This document shows positions 14,476 through 27,913 of a DNA stretch of 64,000 nucleotides, piece after piece. The notes below the pieces were generated by a model that made no database searches, was not told the DNA's origin, and saw only the letters and a list, made by a program, of their open reading frames with translations. Each line of letters starts with the position of its first letter. Position 1 is the stretch's first letter. Origin of the DNA: Phytoseiulus persimilis (Eukaryota > Arthropoda > Arachnida > Mesostigmata > Phytoseiidae); the NCBI GenBank assembly GCA_037576195.1, contig CM075104.1, forward strand, positions 26,552,211-26,616,210, in the 5' to 3' direction. The translations under genes and the position numbers were made by a program.

Positions 14476-17400
14476 GACCAGGACCACCATCACCAGGACT
14501 AGCATTACCACCACCACCACAGGGACCGAAGAGGGACCGAAAGAAATCAGTATCCTCGGAGATAAGCAACGTACAGCTGAGAGCTCCGGCGGTGAAATTG
14601 CCTGCTCGGTGTCATAGCTTGGCTGACGAGGAATTCTATCCGTCGCTCCCTCGAACGACGGAACGCGTCATCCGACGGCGGTGACTTACGCAGGGATTCC
14701 CCGTCTGATGAGACAAATAGAAGTGATCTCTTCCCGAGCCCTCCTTCACCCGGACTGAGTATTCCTGCGCCAGGCTCCAGCCGTCAGCCAGTCACTAGCC
14801 GGTTTTCCTGCTTGAGCCTTACCCGGGTCCCCATCTCGGCGCTCGATTTCGTTGCTGCCGCTGCTGCTTCGGACGGAAAGAACGAAAGAGACGAAGGGCG
14901 ACATTGGTGGGGAGTTCGGTATTTTATGGAGGAAAAACTGATGAAGCTTCTTTTATTTTGGCCAGGCTGCCAACGCTCCCTCCTTAGTTTCCGCCAGCCC
15001 AACGGCACTGGGCGAAACTCTCGAGTTAACATGGAGCGCCAAAAAAGTCAAACTCAATTCTCCAACAGCGAATGAGGGTTGTTCGGCGTGAACCCACGAG
15101 TTCACAGGCTCTTCACAGGGAAAGACATCTGAGCCTCTTTGAGTGGAGCGCCTGAACTGTGCTCGTCACTCCGGTTCCTCGGCATCTCGAATACTCTTGC
15201 TTTTGCGGTAAACTTCGTAGCTCTGAACAGCGAACCGAGAGAGTATCCGGAGGATGCGAACGTCCCACGAGGACTAGGCGCTTGTCCGATCAGAATCCGG
15301 CTCGTAGAACGCCATCAACGGACGTCAGGTGAGTTGATCACTGCGTGTTCAGCGGGTCGGAGAAGCTCCACTGCCAGATCATCCCCTCTGTCTTCGTCCC
15401 GAGGTTTCCTATCTGAGAGCAACGATACAGGATCGAACTATGGTCAATCGTGGAGGGACGTTCCTCAATCGTGTTCTCGAAATCTTGAGCCGACGCGCTG
15501 ATCCGAACGATCTCGTTCGTATTCGATGTGTTTCTATCATGAGAGAGAAGAACTCCATGGTGTCCTTAAATGACAGGAGCACATAAGTAGAACGAGGATC
15601 GTCCATTCGCCGCCCAGCCCAACCAAAAAGGTTGTTGAGCTGGATCGGCGAAACAGTCGGTCAAATAATCAGTTCGTACCGAGACGTTTGAAACAGGAAA
15701 GAAGGAGGGAGTCCGGTCCGACTCCACCTCCACGAGTCGTATTGCAGTGGTCCCTCCGTCGTCTCGACCCAGTTCCACCATCGTCGTTGGTCCCTCGCAG
15801 CAACGACATTAACATCGGAAACGGAGATGCTGGAGCATTGGACTGCGCTCCGCCCAGTTTTCCCCGCAGAGCCCGCCTCTTTCGGTTCCGTTTCGAATCC
15901 CTTCCGACTGCACACTGCCTACTGTGCCTGCACACCAGTCGTCTGCCGGGGAAACGGGCTGCCTGACAGGGAGCCAGTAAGGGACCCGGCCGAGTTCGCT
16001 CCACGCCTCTCCCCATCCACCAACTCGGCTCCGACCGGGAAAGCTACGGAGGAGGCGAGTGGCCGAGCGACAGACAGGGAACCACCGACGAGTGAAAAGG
16101 CGAACCGACGACGATTCCTCTTTCCCGCTCCTCGACGGAAGAGCAGAGTAACGCCTGGGGAGGTTCGTCCGCCCGTTCGGTGGGTTCTCCGTCCGACGTT
16201 CGACTCTAGCCATCGACGACTGGGGTCGTTTCGCAACATAGAGTCGATAGACGCGTTTCTGCTGCGAACTCTGTTGTCGCTTTCTCCTATTCTCGCCCAT
16301 AGATGAGAATCGCGCATATTTGCCGTATCCAACCATTGCTTGGTTCTTGAGCGATCGAGGTCGTTCACGATTCAGACATTCCATCAACGTTCACGCACAA
16401 CAGTTGGGATCTTTTCAAGTGTATTAACGACGGGGAAAATTCGCATCGCTCTGATCCGACTCTGCAGGGTTTCCGTTCCGCGATTCGAAGTCGTATCCGA
16501 ACCGCAGAACGGCACCGGAGCTCTCGCGAGTTTTCTACAAGGTTCGCCAGAGGGCGCCACTGGGTCCGCGACTCACGGCAGATGGTGAATAGATTTGAGA
16601 GAGCATAGAAACGAATCCTGGTGAGCCAAAAGCAGAAAGGAAGCTCACTGCTTGTGCGAGACAAGCCTATACCGTCTTCACATTAATCTTCTTTCACTCG
16701 AGGATAAACAATCGGAAAATCGAAAGTTCGGGGAAGGATGTCGTAAGAAGAAAGAGACGTTTGGAGTTATATTTTTCTCACAACGACGCACGGAACTTTT
16801 CTCGTCTTTATTCCATGAATTCAATAAATAGGTCCTGAATAAGTTATACGGTTCATTATGAGAGCGGAATTTCAATAACCGCTGTGATTGGCAACGCAAA
16901 GTAAACCGGGAATCCGCTGCCTAGTCCATAAGTGAACGCAGCCTAATAATAAATAAGCGACGATCGTTCGACCAATTGAGCTCTGTGACGAGATGAGACC
17001 AACGACTCATGAGGCAGTCGCATCCCATCCTCCGCTTCTCGTGTTCATCTCAATTGATCCTCTGAAGAACGCAGTTTGAAGTAAGACAGATTCCACACTC
17101 CGAATTGTACATTATGCGCCTACTGGAGATGTCGATGATGATGATGAACATGACAAATCGCTTCAAACAAACCTAAATACGGAATCGGAAGACGAGCGTC
17201 TTCCAGATGACGTTTCCTTCTTTTCAAACACTCACAAATTTCAGGTTCTAGAGCTCGTTTTGGGACAATCAGAACGCTCGCGGATTTCTAGCCTGGTTGA
17301 GAGTTAGTAAATTCGTTCGAACGAATCGTTTTTCAACTATCACAAGAGTAGAGCTACTTGTCGATCAGATCCGCCAACGTGGCTCGAGGCTGCGGTGTCG

Positions 17401-17858
17401 CCATGCTCCCCACGGGATTTCCGGCTGCTGCATACGCTCGACGTCGCTTTCGATGAGTTTTCCAGATGACCGAGGATATGTACAATGACTGCAATCGACT
17501 CTGATATGTTCTCACTGAGCTGTAGACGGTGATTGTTCTGGAAGGGAGGAAAGTTCCAATCAATCCAAACTCCTGTTCATACAACCGAATCGGCCTTATT
17601 GCTCGAAACGCAAAGCTTCTTAGACGGCTGAATTTCCGACGTGCTCTTCACCCAGAGCGAGGTCTACGAAGTGACGCGCAAGGTGTGAGCGGGTCCATCC
17701 AACGGTCGGATGGGGAACGAGAGTGCGAGTGAGTAATACGTCTTGCGGTGATCCTCATCAAACTTTGGAACATCACCACAATCATCCCCAGGGAAGGAAG
17801 TGAACGTTCCCCTGATCACTTCACTTGCTCGCCCACACTCCACTCGCTCGTTCCCTCG

Positions 17859-17885
17859 CCAGCCAGCCAGCCCACTGACTGACTG
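17859..17885 (+). repeat. CAGC then GACT tetranucleotide runs
   Basis: Three CAGC units followed, after a short spacer, by three GACT units. Confidence 0.88.
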
Positions 17886-18210
17886 GAGCGAGCAGCTTCT
17901 AGTTTGAAGTTCATTTTCATATTTTACAACATCTTACCTCCTCACTCGGAGCAGCCTTTGCACTCGCTGGCTCACTGTTGGGTATCATCCATCGGAAGCT
18001 AATTGCAAGCGAGCAAACTCGGGAGGCTGTTTTACCCACATCGCCGCCGTGGCTGCTGTCGCGGCCGCCAGGGATCGAAGGAAAGAACATTGGGGCTCAG
18101 AAAACCTCGATCATCATCAGTCGCTGCGGCAGCAGCGAAGGCAAACAGACGCTGATGGATCTGCCGCAACCCAGATCAGAGCAAAGGGTGCATAGGCTCG
18201 GATTTGCATA

Positions 18211-18227
18211 CTGGCTGGCTGGCTGGT
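18211..18227 (+). repeat. (CTGG)n run
   Basis: Four CTGG units. Confidence 0.88.
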
Positions 18228-21184
18228 TGCTTTGGCTGAGGCCACTTTATTCGCCCGTCACCTTTTCTCGACGCACATCCATTCGACGATCCGGAGTTCG
18301 GTCGAACATCTTGACTCGCTCCAAAAACGTGTGGCCCAACTTGTTCCACAACCGCGAGGAGCAACAGTCGTGGATTCTCTGACTCTTCGCGACAAGCGTC
18401 ATTCGGCCGCGCGCTGCCGTTATGATCCCTCGAATTCCATGCGGTCCGATTCCATGAACAAGAGAGGGCTCGACGAGCGAGCCTCGAATCGTGGAGCTGA
18501 TGCAGTCGCTAAGCCATTGAGGGAAGCGACGCGGCGATCAGTCAGCGATTCGGCCGGTCTGGAACTCGTTCAAACAATCATCGATCACAGCCATCGGGAA
18601 GAGCAATTTTTCCGTCGAGCAGCGCATCCCCGGCCTCGCCCTCACAACTCCTTGCCTGCTGCATCCACATCGCACTCGTCTGAGAGTCTGTCATCCGTTC
18701 CTCTGTCTGATCCAACGGTCTGCCCCTCGCCGTAGGACTGCTCGCTCTCTTTGCCCTTCTCGCTTGCTGCTGCCAGCTACGTAGCCCTCCCACCCTATCC
18801 TGCCCGAGCAAGGAACCCGCAACCCGGTCCCCTGGATCGGAATCCCCATCGCATGCCGGGCTGGCAGCCAGCAGGCCGACCCTGGATGCTCATCCATCAC
18901 AGACACGAACCACCCGGAAGCTCATGTGAGGCAGTGACGTAAGCGGCGGCAAGCAACGGAGGCATCGAATAGTGTGCAGCTGATTCAACAACATTATCAG
19001 CGATTGAGCGAGCCAGCCAGTGAAGTGAGGAAGGAGCAGACGCACAGAACGACCGACGATGGACAGCCAGACTCTTCCTCCACTCAATCGGGCCGAGTGT
19101 GAAGATGAACAACGACGAGACAAGCTCACGGACCGCGTGCAAGTCGGTCAGTGCAACTTCGCTGTTTGCAATGCTCGTCCTCACCGCGCTCGCCCGGCTT
19201 GTCTGTTTTTGCGGACAGACGAATCCACCGATGGATTGATGTACGCTCATTATGCACGGAACAACTCCGGCTGCGCACGACGCTCACATGAACATTGTCA
19301 AAAACCGGTTCTCGCCGAGAGGTGGGCTCTCCGGGCCGGAGCGTGCCACCGAGCCCCGGCCTGCGAGTGGTCCCGGAACGCGGTTTCTCGACCAAAAAGC
19401 GGTTCGGGCGTCGCTCCAACACGGGAGCTCTAAAACTCTCCGAGATCCCCTCGACACGCCGGGGAACTGCGCCGGGGAAAATAGCGCAAAAATGGGAGGA
19501 AGGACAGGGAGAGTAAGAACAAAAAAAAACTGTTGTTCCACTCGAGCTTCCATGGCGGCGGTAATCGCAGCGACGCGGTGACTGGCACAATGTTCCATGG
19601 CTTTGAAGGAAGGAAGAGCACAAAGCTCGACGACGGAACACTAGCTGAACGCCTCCTGAGCTTTTGTCGCCGAACGGGGTGAAGTTTATGCCAAACAATT
19701 GCGATATCTGAACCGAAAAAAAAGTTCTGTTCGTCGAGGAAGAATCATCTGGGGATGGGAAAGAGGAGCGAAGCCGCCGAGCGAGCAAACTGCTAAGAGA
19801 AACCAAGAACGGATGAACGAAAGCGCTATCCACGAGAGAGCAGGCACGCGGGCGACCTGAGCTCAGAACTTACTTGAAACTGGCAGTGCTCAAGATTCTA
19901 TCATGAGCGGTGTCGAAAGGGGTGACCAGCGAGTATTTGGTTTTAATTTACTTACGTCCTAATCGCTTACCCGATGTAACAATGGGAAACGGAACAGCTG
20001 ACGATAATGAGGAAGGGTCAGGCAAAGAGGCTCGCTGGCTGGCAGCAAGTTGACCACCACGACCGCGTCCGATACCCACAGCCGCTCCGTTCCGCCACCC
20101 CTTCCGCCGACTTGGAAGGCGAACTCGACAAAAGGAATGAGTCCGACCGCAGATTCGGAGAATCATCGCTAAAGCCAGGGATTTCATCATTGGGCCGCGC
20201 GCAGAGCGGAGGTGGAATCGTTTCGTCATGAATTCATGGGCATTTGCTTTGGACGTGAGTCCTGGCGAACTTCTGGAGTGCTCTTCTAGACGCTAACGAT
20301 GAATTCCTTCTTGCGAATCCGGATTCCACTTTCCGCGATTCCGGAGCTCGCTCGAAATTTCTGCAGTCATACATTTTGCATGTGGGAACGTAAAACAGCA
20401 CCGTTCCGCATGAATCCAGCTTCATGAGGCAAAACGCGCAGTGATAACTGAGTACACCACCGAGGACGATATTCCTCATCAGCTTCCCAAAACGGCGGTG
20501 TGACTCACGTATTTTTTCTGCTCTGTAGGGCTCAGAGGCGACGCTAGGGGGTATGACAGTGCAAACTTTCTCGAGCTGTCAAGCTATCACGCACTCGATG
20601 AGAATTAATTTCGCTTGCTTAGGAAAATAGTCATGTGATGTTGCCGTTGTTGATGCTGCCGCCGCCACCGCCGTTGCTGCCAATATGGCACACCTTGAAG
20701 GGCGGTAGCGGCGACGACGGGTTGGCACCATCTGCTGAAGACGTGGCGCTTTTTGGCTTCCGTCGTGATACCAGCAGCGCGTTGGAGCTCCGAGTTGCCG
20801 GCTGCATTTTCCGCGCAATTAGCGAAAGTTAACAGCAACTCTGCAACTCTTGCACTTTTGGGGCCAGGTTTGAGGTGGTGACTCCCTCAACAGTTTCCTC
20901 AACAACAGCAGCAGCCAGTGCGACGGCAGAAACAACAGCACTCAGAAAAGTGGAGGAACGAGAATTTTCATCGCCACCAGTTGAGCCATTTTTGGATTAA
21001 CCGCCGCCGCTGCTGGCGTCGACGGTCAGGTCGACGGTAATCAGCAAAAACGAGAAATAAAACAGATGCATCTGACGGCTCTGAACTTTTGCTCGTTGGT
21101 TCTTTTGGGAGCGTTCGAACTTTGTTCAGCTCTGGCACAGATACTGTCTCGGAGTGAGGAAGGCGACTATCGCGAATAGCTGAA

Positions 21185-21232
21185 GCATTTCCCCTCGATC
21201 GGGGAGAGGTCCCACGACGGATTCGAACTTAC
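21185..21232 (-). repeat. Copy A of a short repeat at a splice-donor-like site
   Basis: On the minus strand this begins GTAAGTTCGAATCCGTCGTG and continues GGACCTCTCC then CGATCGA. It matches copy B at about 28945-28995 over roughly 45-50 bases with a few substitutions and small insertions. The GTTCGAATCC core resembles a polymerase III B-box, so both could be debris of one tRNA-derived SINE, but no A-box or poly-A tail is evident. Confidence 0.4.
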
Positions 21233-21283
21233 CCCTACTCGGTTTGGAATCAGGACCTTCATCCATTTCTCCCATTTCGATCC
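21233..21283 (-). CDS. Exon-like candidate beside a shared donor sequence
   Basis: A 51-base stretch on the minus strand between GAGCTTTTGCAG and a strong GTAAGT. Read in the phase left by the 29.0 kb dac exon (phase 1 in), it is open, encodes an acidic 16-residue peptide (IEMGEMDEGPDSKPSR) and leaves phase 1. It could therefore be skipped or included without changing frame. I know of no counterpart in Dachshund proteins. The donor sits in a segment nearly identical to the start of the intron after the 29.0 kb exon. It may be a cassette exon, an exon of another gene, or chance. A longer open frame (21233 up to about 21361) also runs through it without a recognised domain. Confidence 0.18.
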
Positions 21284-21470
21284 CTGCAAAAGCTCAATCT
21301 CAGTTTCGTCGAGATGTTCAGCCAAACTCAATATCTCATTTTGATCCTCGAATTTGAACAAAATATTCCGACTTGACGCTAACCATTTGAAGCGCCCGCC
21401 AGGTAAGTATCCTCAGATGCTCTGTCCATAATAACGTCCTTCAAACTACGTCTTTGTCGTCTCTCTTTTT

Positions 21471-21785
21471 TTAATCGGGTTTGGTAGAATTCTGAAACAA
21501 CAGTAACAATTCATCAGAACGTTCGCCTCGGATCCTACCGTTTGCTCCCTTGGCACCCTCACCGGGACGAACAACTATGCTGACGTGCCCGTTGAAACGG
21601 AACCTTCGTACACGAGAGACCCGCGGCGGAGGTTCTTTGCGCGGGAACTCAATTCTAACATAAAAGCGGTTTCGAGGGTCCGTCCCCGCGGTGCCCAAGA
21701 GTAATTTAGGGGGATTCGGACCATCGACTCTCTGAAGTATGGGCGGCCGACGACTGTAAAAGTTCGCTACTTTTTGAAATGACAT
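21471..21785 (-). mobile_element. Possible Ty3/Gypsy protease remnant (fossil)
   Basis: Minus-strand frame with weak similarity to the region after the protease active site of Gypsy elements (LLLGTAGTDPRNRF against LLAANGT.IRTYG, then VRRFRFNGHVSI against RR.F.W.F.VADV). The active-site part itself is not convincing. Broken and old if real. Confidence 0.2.
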
Positions 21786-22083
21786 TTCGACAGATCGGTT
21801 TCATCGCAGCACGCCTCCGCACAGCTAGCTAGATAGTTGGCTGACTGGCTTCGCACATACACACTGTGGTGTGCGATGGAAATGGGATATCATCTCCCTC
21901 GTATGCAACATATGTGCTCCGTTCGTTCAGATGAACTATGCAAATTGTTGCCATCGACTGTCTCTGCGCATAGATCAGGTTTTCCGCTGTCGAGCGAGCG
22001 GGCGGGCGGGTGGGCAGGCGGTTCGCTTGTAGCCGTTGTTGTAGGCTGTTGGCTGATGACACTTTCGGATGTGAGTTGAGGAG

Positions 22084-22104
22084 TACGACGACGACGACGA
22101 CGAT
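22084..22104 (+). repeat. (GAC)n run
   Basis: Six GAC units. The overlapping poly-Asp frame has no supporting context. Confidence 0.9.
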
Positions 22105-23769
22105 CAGGAGTGGGAGGAAGAACAAGAGAGGAGATCGAGCAGGAGTCATCTTCATACTCACGGGCCGATGATACATCAACAAGCGGCACTACTGTCATCT
22201 TTTTGATGCAATTCGAAATTTCGCAGCGGGAGCCGAGCTCGGAAGGTGAGAAAGAGCCGGCGCAGCGTGCCGTCAGAAGTACCTAAAGCGAAGACTGCAC
22301 GAAAGCTGGCTCCGAAACGATCCGAATGCAAAACCGCAACAAGACGAGAGTTATAATTGACTTTGGACTTGGTCGGGTGCCGTGGTCCGCTCGCTTGATC
22401 GCTTGCGGGCTAGCGGAGTGGAGACCATACCTAATCTCAAGTGACGGGGAACACTAGAATCGAGATCGCGAGTGGGAAGACTACTTTGACTCGATGTAGA
22501 GATGGGCGATGGATCGGAGAGAATCGGCCGGACCAAACAGCAGATCGACCAGCGGCAAACGAGGAAAGAAACAAGCGAGCGAGCCATGCTCGGCTTCTCT
22601 ACGGTGATGATGGACAGTCTCGTGTTGTCGATTCGCCTCTTGAATTGAACAACGAGTGGAATTTAAAATGAACTTGGGTAGAACAGTCGTTCCTTTTCAG
22701 CTTTTTTTTAGCCGATCCGTCATCCATCGTTGCAGCGCCGTCGAGAGCGAGCGAGTGAGAAACCTGGTCGAGGAACTTGCACAAGCGAGAGAAGACCGGC
22801 GTACCGACCGAACGACGATCGTTCTCTGTCAACCCGACCGCAGCAGCCCCAATGTTCGAGTTTCCGTTTGAATCGTCTCGATGTGCAGATCCTAGAACGG
22901 AGTTCCTATTCTTGGAGCAAACAGGAAGACAGCATCGGTTGAACACCCATTGCTCGATATCAATCGGGCTCAACGATTCCCCAGTTTAGAAAGATGTGAT
23001 CGTGTGAATTGTTTATATAAAACTTTGGCTTGCACACTCAGAAGCCAGAGCTCCAGGTGAGGCGCAACCCGGCAGAGTTGGCACAGACTGGTGTCCTGAA
23101 GATGCTCCACAATTCGAGAGACGATTTGCTAGCCATGCCGCAGCGTGCTTTGGGAGATTTCTACGGAAGAAGTCGTCTCTGTAGGACTACTCTCTGAGTG
23201 GATCGCCCAAGGGACGGAAAGAAACACCGAAGTGTAGCAGGGACAAGTGAAAAGACGGCGGAAAAATCTCTCAAACGATGCACGACGACTCTGTTGCTGG
23301 GACTGAGTCCACAGCACAGACGGCGAGACTCTCCGCTCGCTCAGTATGCTCTCGAAGGCGAACATACGGAAAATGAAAGGAAAGAACTGAACACATCCAT
23401 CAGGATTGGCCCTCTAATTCGTCAGTCAGTCAGCTGCTCCCGGTCGCGATCGCTCGATTGCTTGCTTATTCAACGATGGACTGACTGACTGCGTCGTTTG
23501 CCACTTCTGCCAAATCCCCAATTCTCACAACACCGATGGGGGAAATCGGTCGGTCGAACTCCACCAACAGATCAGCCGCACAGCCATCAACTCGAATCGG
23601 TTCCAGCATCGACACCGGCGTCGGCACTGACAATTTGTGTGTGTGGCTGTGTTATCACTCCGGCGATTTGGAATCCGATCCCAGTATGCGGTTGCATCCC
23701 AGCGAGCCGAGGGGTGCCCCGGGCGAAAACCGCCATCACCATCGCCGAAGCCATCACCACTACCGCCAC

Positions 23770-23795
23770 CCAGTCAGTCAGCCAGCCAGCCAGCT
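23770..23795 (+). repeat. CAGT then CAGC tetranucleotide run
   Basis: Two to three CAGT units pass into three CAGC units in one register. Confidence 0.9.
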
Positions 23796-24289
23796 CGTTG
23801 TTTGGAAAAAAGAAAGCACTCGTGAGCTGGGTGTCATCCCTGTCTCTCTTTGTGATGCGAGAGTATCTCTCCGAGTGTAGTTCGTATGTCCGTTCGTCCG
23901 TCCATCCGTATGTACGGCTGTGTTGTTGAAATCAACACCTTCTGTCACTGTAGATCCTCCTCTGTAGCGAGTCGGAGGAGCCAGCGAGCTGGTAGCCGGC
24001 CACAGATCACCCGCTGCGAAGCCATCCTCAATTGGCCAGAGTCTCGCTGAGAATAATACAACAATACTGCAATCTGACTAAAGGCAATGTGTCCAAATGT
24101 CTGTCACCACCGGCCGAGAAATGGCGAATGAGAAACGCATGGTGATCGGAGCTGGATGCCCGCGGTATTCGATTAGCATTTAATTCCATTGTGGATGTTG
24201 GCGCAGGTTACGACCGCACTGAATTCCCAAAATGATGCGCCATGAGATCGCTGCCGCGCCGTCTTCATTCATCTCCAGAGACATGACGC

Positions 24290-24812
24290 TCACAAACACG
24301 GAACTCCGACCGGAGACGTGCCGTGGCCAGCTGACGTCGTCCCCGACTCCCGTTCCATGCGGGGCTCGGCATACTCACAGGCTGTCAAAAAGTACAGCAA
24401 CACAGGGAGTAAACAAGAATTTGAGCAGGCAGCGAACACCCTGTTGTAATCTTGCTGTAATCCCGCTTTTGTGAGCAGTAACAATTGCAGACAGCTGTCG
24501 GTCGATTCCTCTTCAGGAACTATTTGAAGACGAGTCCCGCTATGCATGTTCTCGTCCGCGAACACCTCTCTCGGTGGAAAGTCCCAACAAGCGACCAGGC
24601 TGCGGATAGCGCACGCGCGAGATCCCGTCGGGTACGTTGAGAATACTTCAGCGGCGTGGAGCCGACGCCATCCGCAGCTTCCAAGCGCATGGTGCCGGAG
24701 CGTCGCAGTAGATGTACATCGGCTCCGAACTCGTTGATGGCAGAGGAAAGTCCGAGAGGAGATAGGACACATCTGGGATCGAAAAATAAACTCTGCCTGT
24801 TTCGTCCTCAAC
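24290..24812 (-). mobile_element. Possible Ty3/Gypsy integrase-core remnant (fossil)
   Basis: Minus-strand stretch with weak similarity to the middle of a Gypsy integrase. It lies just downstream, in the same orientation, of the protease/RT remnant at 25.1-26.4 kb, so the two may descend from one insertion. Broken, old, and no ends visible. A chance frame is a real alternative. Confidence 0.2.
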
Positions 24813-25104
24813 AGTTCTTCACAACGGCGGAGACCGGGACGACGACGAGAACGAGGACGAGATCGGCACTAAACGCAGACCAAATGCATAAATCTCGTGT
24901 GCTCATTGCCAGCAGATGGCGGCCGTCGAAATGGCAGCGATTCTGTTCGAGGGTACATCTTTCGCGACACCGACCTCTGCTCGGGCGGGCGCGAAGACGA
25001 CTTAGCATCAGCGACATCTCATTCTTGAAGAGTCAAATCACAGTCTTTCGCAGGAGAATATCTTCAATCCAAACAGAGCTCCGAATGTAAATACTGGAGT
25101 TTGA

Positions 25105-26378
25105 TTAATGGACGGCCAAATTGGACTGTCGCAACGTTTCGATCCCCAACTCGGCGCGACTTTGTAGGGGGCATGTCTGATCTCGGACTGGATCCTGGCT
25201 TCTAGCACTGACGCGGCGAGGCGTTCTCAACCGACGAGGTCCAGCGTCCCGTATCGAGGCCACATAGCCAGAGTTGAGTTGGGACAGAAACGGTGGACGT
25301 CTGGATCGGCCGAATGAATTCAGGAAAGAGCTCTGCGGGAGGTGAACGGCAGTCGACATCTCCCTCTCTCTCTCCCTAAGTCGGAAGTCAGAGATTCGCC
25401 GCATCCCTTGTTCATGCCGACCAGTCAATTCGACCATTTGGGCGCGAGATATGAGTTTTGACAAATGGGTAAATTATGGAGTTATTCAGGTTATGTCTCC
25501 AGCCTCAGAGCTGGTTATTTACTCTTCTTTTTTTGTAGTTCTCACAATGCATACAAAACCTCGCCCTGGATTTTGCTCACTGGATGCGAGCTCCGAACGC
25601 CGGATCTTTTCACGGCTCGCAAGCGGAATTTCCTCACGTTTGCTCGAAAATCGATGAAACGCACGATCCCACTGGGAGGACGCCCGACTCGGGTCCAGCC
25701 GGCGTTCCAAGCGTTCGGAGCCTGTGGACGGAGATCCCGTCGTCGACAGCTTCTCCCCCACGGGTGGAACAGCCGAAATGTTTGCCGACAAGAAGACGAG
25801 CCTTCGCTCAAAACATTCGCACTGTCTGGGCTTTGGGACCTGAATTCCGCTGTAGGTGGCTCCTGTTGGCAGGCAGGCAGGAGTCAAGTGATGCCCTCGA
25901 TGATAGAGCGGCGAGCGGGGTGGGAAGAAGTCTTTTAGGTGGAAAATTGCGAGTTGCAACAAAAATCTCAACACGGATAGTGAGCTGTTTTCGCGCCCCC
26001 CAATCTACCACGTGAACCGTGAAAGGCAGCTGCGTTGTGCAGCCGTCTCTGGTTGATGTTTTGCAGAGGATTTGGAACTCCATCCGAATGGAATCCTCAC
26101 TTGCCGTTCCCTCTGAGAAGGAGTAATCAGGAGACGGTTTTGATTCTTTCCTTCCAAGATTACAGGAGCTCGACTTGGTCGCTCATGGTCGTGTGGCCGG
26201 CGAACTGGACGGAAAGTCGATTGAGGACGGAGATGCATCCACGTGAGGACGTGGAATCGTGATGAGTGTCCCGAAGTAGACCATTTCGAAAAGGCGAGCT
26301 GGTGCGGAAGCCGGCGAGGTCGAGAAGCACCGAGATGACCAGCGGGGCAAAGTCGCAACAAAGAAGCTTCCGCGTCAT
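25105..26378 (-). mobile_element. Ty3/Gypsy gag-end/protease/RT-start remnant (fossil)
   Basis: Minus-strand piece with faint similarity, in family order, to a gag zinc-knuckle region, an aspartic protease (NISAVPPVG, against the family's AEISVIPP) and the front of reverse transcriptase (GPRRLRTPRRVSAR then AELGIETLRQSNLAVH, against the GPPV..RPRRL and LGIIR.S.SPWASPLH motifs). The order of parts raises confidence above any single match. It is broken by several changes, has no recognisable ends, and is old. Confidence 0.42.
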
Positions 26379-27843
26379 AGAGCTGAGCGGACAGTGACCA
26401 GTAACTTACAGGAAGCTGTTTTTGCTGGCCGGAGGGAATGAAACGAGTTGTGCATGAAAATCATGAATAAATTTTACGCCTTGGCGGCTCGCCGAGTCGC
26501 TCGCTAGCCTCGGGTAGTCGAGGGAAGTTCGAGCTTCTCGATGTTCGCTGATTCCAAGCTCTCTCAGAGAACTCTACCAATGTTGCAGACTCCTTCTCGA
26601 GAGTGCTGCCCACGCATCGAGCGAGCGAGACTGCGTTTGTGATTCAACATCCTCTGTCCAACATCTTCGGCGAACCCTGCCAGACTTTGGGAAGCTGACA
26701 AAAATTAGCGAAATTGTTTCGAGATGCTCGTTCGTCCGTTCGTTGAGTTTGATCGGATTTTGCCATAGACACGAATGTTTCGTTTTATGAAAAGAATTTT
26801 TATGAATCCATAACGAGCTTTTGGTGATCCCGAGGAACAGTGGAGGCTTGTTGCCGCCGCTGCCGTCTGCAAGACATTTTGATCGAGTACCTGATTAGGC
26901 TGCATTCAGCTCTTGTTGCAACGAAGGCCGCAGCGTCTGCCCATGGAGATCTCAGATGAGAAAGCCCAAAGCTCCCCGAAAGGCTGGCTCACACATGTGG
27001 ACATACAGATACCTCGGCGAGCTTCGCAGCGTGCACGCCGTGCCTGCATGAGGTGACAAACTCGATTAGGGCGAACTCCGAGCTCTAGAAAGGGGCTCCA
27101 TCGGGGAATCCGGCAGTTCCCGCAACGAGCGGCCAGTTATTTCCTGAGCGAGAATGATTGGAGCAACGGAGTGGATCTGTTTTCTTGTTGTCGATCGTTC
27201 TGGCTGCTCGATTGTGGGCGCGCATGTCGTCTCGTAAATATTCGATATCTTGGAAGCTGCTGCTGTTTTTGCCAGTGGAACAAAAAGAAATACGGACTCG
27301 GAGGGATGTATCTATGAGAACACGGACGAGAAGGAAGAGAAGAGACAACGGATGAACAGCACCGCAGCGCTTGATTCCCGCGGGCCGGCGAGGGATCGGG
27401 GCAGTGGGAAACCATCGCTCCCTCTCGTAAATTCTTCAGAGAAATAGCCTAAAAGACTCTTCCAACGAAGAAGAAAGGCGCGCACATACACTCACACATG
27501 GGACACAAAACAAACGCGATCCATAAAAAAAATGTCAACGACTGTCCTCCCGACTCGCAGATTCTGAATCAATGGTGTGCTTCTTCGCAGGAAGACAGTG
27601 ACTTACTGACGGACGGAGGGACGGACTCTTGTGCCGACTATATGGAGAGCGGTCGAAAGACTGAGTTCACGTAGACAAAAGAAACTATTCATCAAAGTAG
27701 CGCTCGACTTCAATCCGACTTTGTTCTGGAGCTCGCGATTGAATTGGTTTCCTAGTCGATCGAAGCGACCATCGGAGGGCTTCCCGTTCGCCCATCCGGT
27801 CCGAGCGAGTGCAGGACCAGCTCTTCCGAAAAGTTTGGCATTG

Positions 27844-27862
27844 GGTAGGTAGGTAGGTAGGT

Positions 27863-27897
<35 letters not shown>

Positions 27898-27913
27898 CGG
27901 GCGGGCGGGCGGC
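27844..27913 (+). repeat. Compound tetranucleotide array GGTA-GGCA-GGCG
   Basis: About 70 bases: roughly five GGTA units, then about eight GGCA units, then GGCG units, in one uninterrupted 4-base register. Each block differs from the next by a single transition (T to C, then A to G), as if point changes spread by slippage. Confidence 0.97.

Larger units (their letters stand above)
1..21232. other. Region without a supportable gene
   Basis: About 21 kb in which no reading frame shows a recognisable protein family and no chain of splice-compatible exons could be built. It may be the continuing dac intron, its 3' end, or intergenic DNA. The longest frames (8420-9031 plus, 12054-12806 plus, 9728-10399 minus) are compositionally ordinary translations without domains. 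Visible structure is limited to simple repeats: alternating GC at 1235-1251, TCCA/TCCG runs near 10.43 kb, GGCA/GACG near 10.55 kb, GGAT near 14.16 kb, a GTC/GGC/CAG trinucleotide tract at 14417-14475, GATGAT near 17.14 kb, CAGC/GACT at 17859-17885 and CTGG at 18211-18227. A CA/TC-rich pyrimidine tract lies at about 12340-12400. Confidence 0.5.

Noticed and set aside
14690-14770. Exon-like block ending at GTAAGT on the minus strand
   Set aside because: Neither phase reading gives a Dachshund-like peptide, and no partner exon is found.
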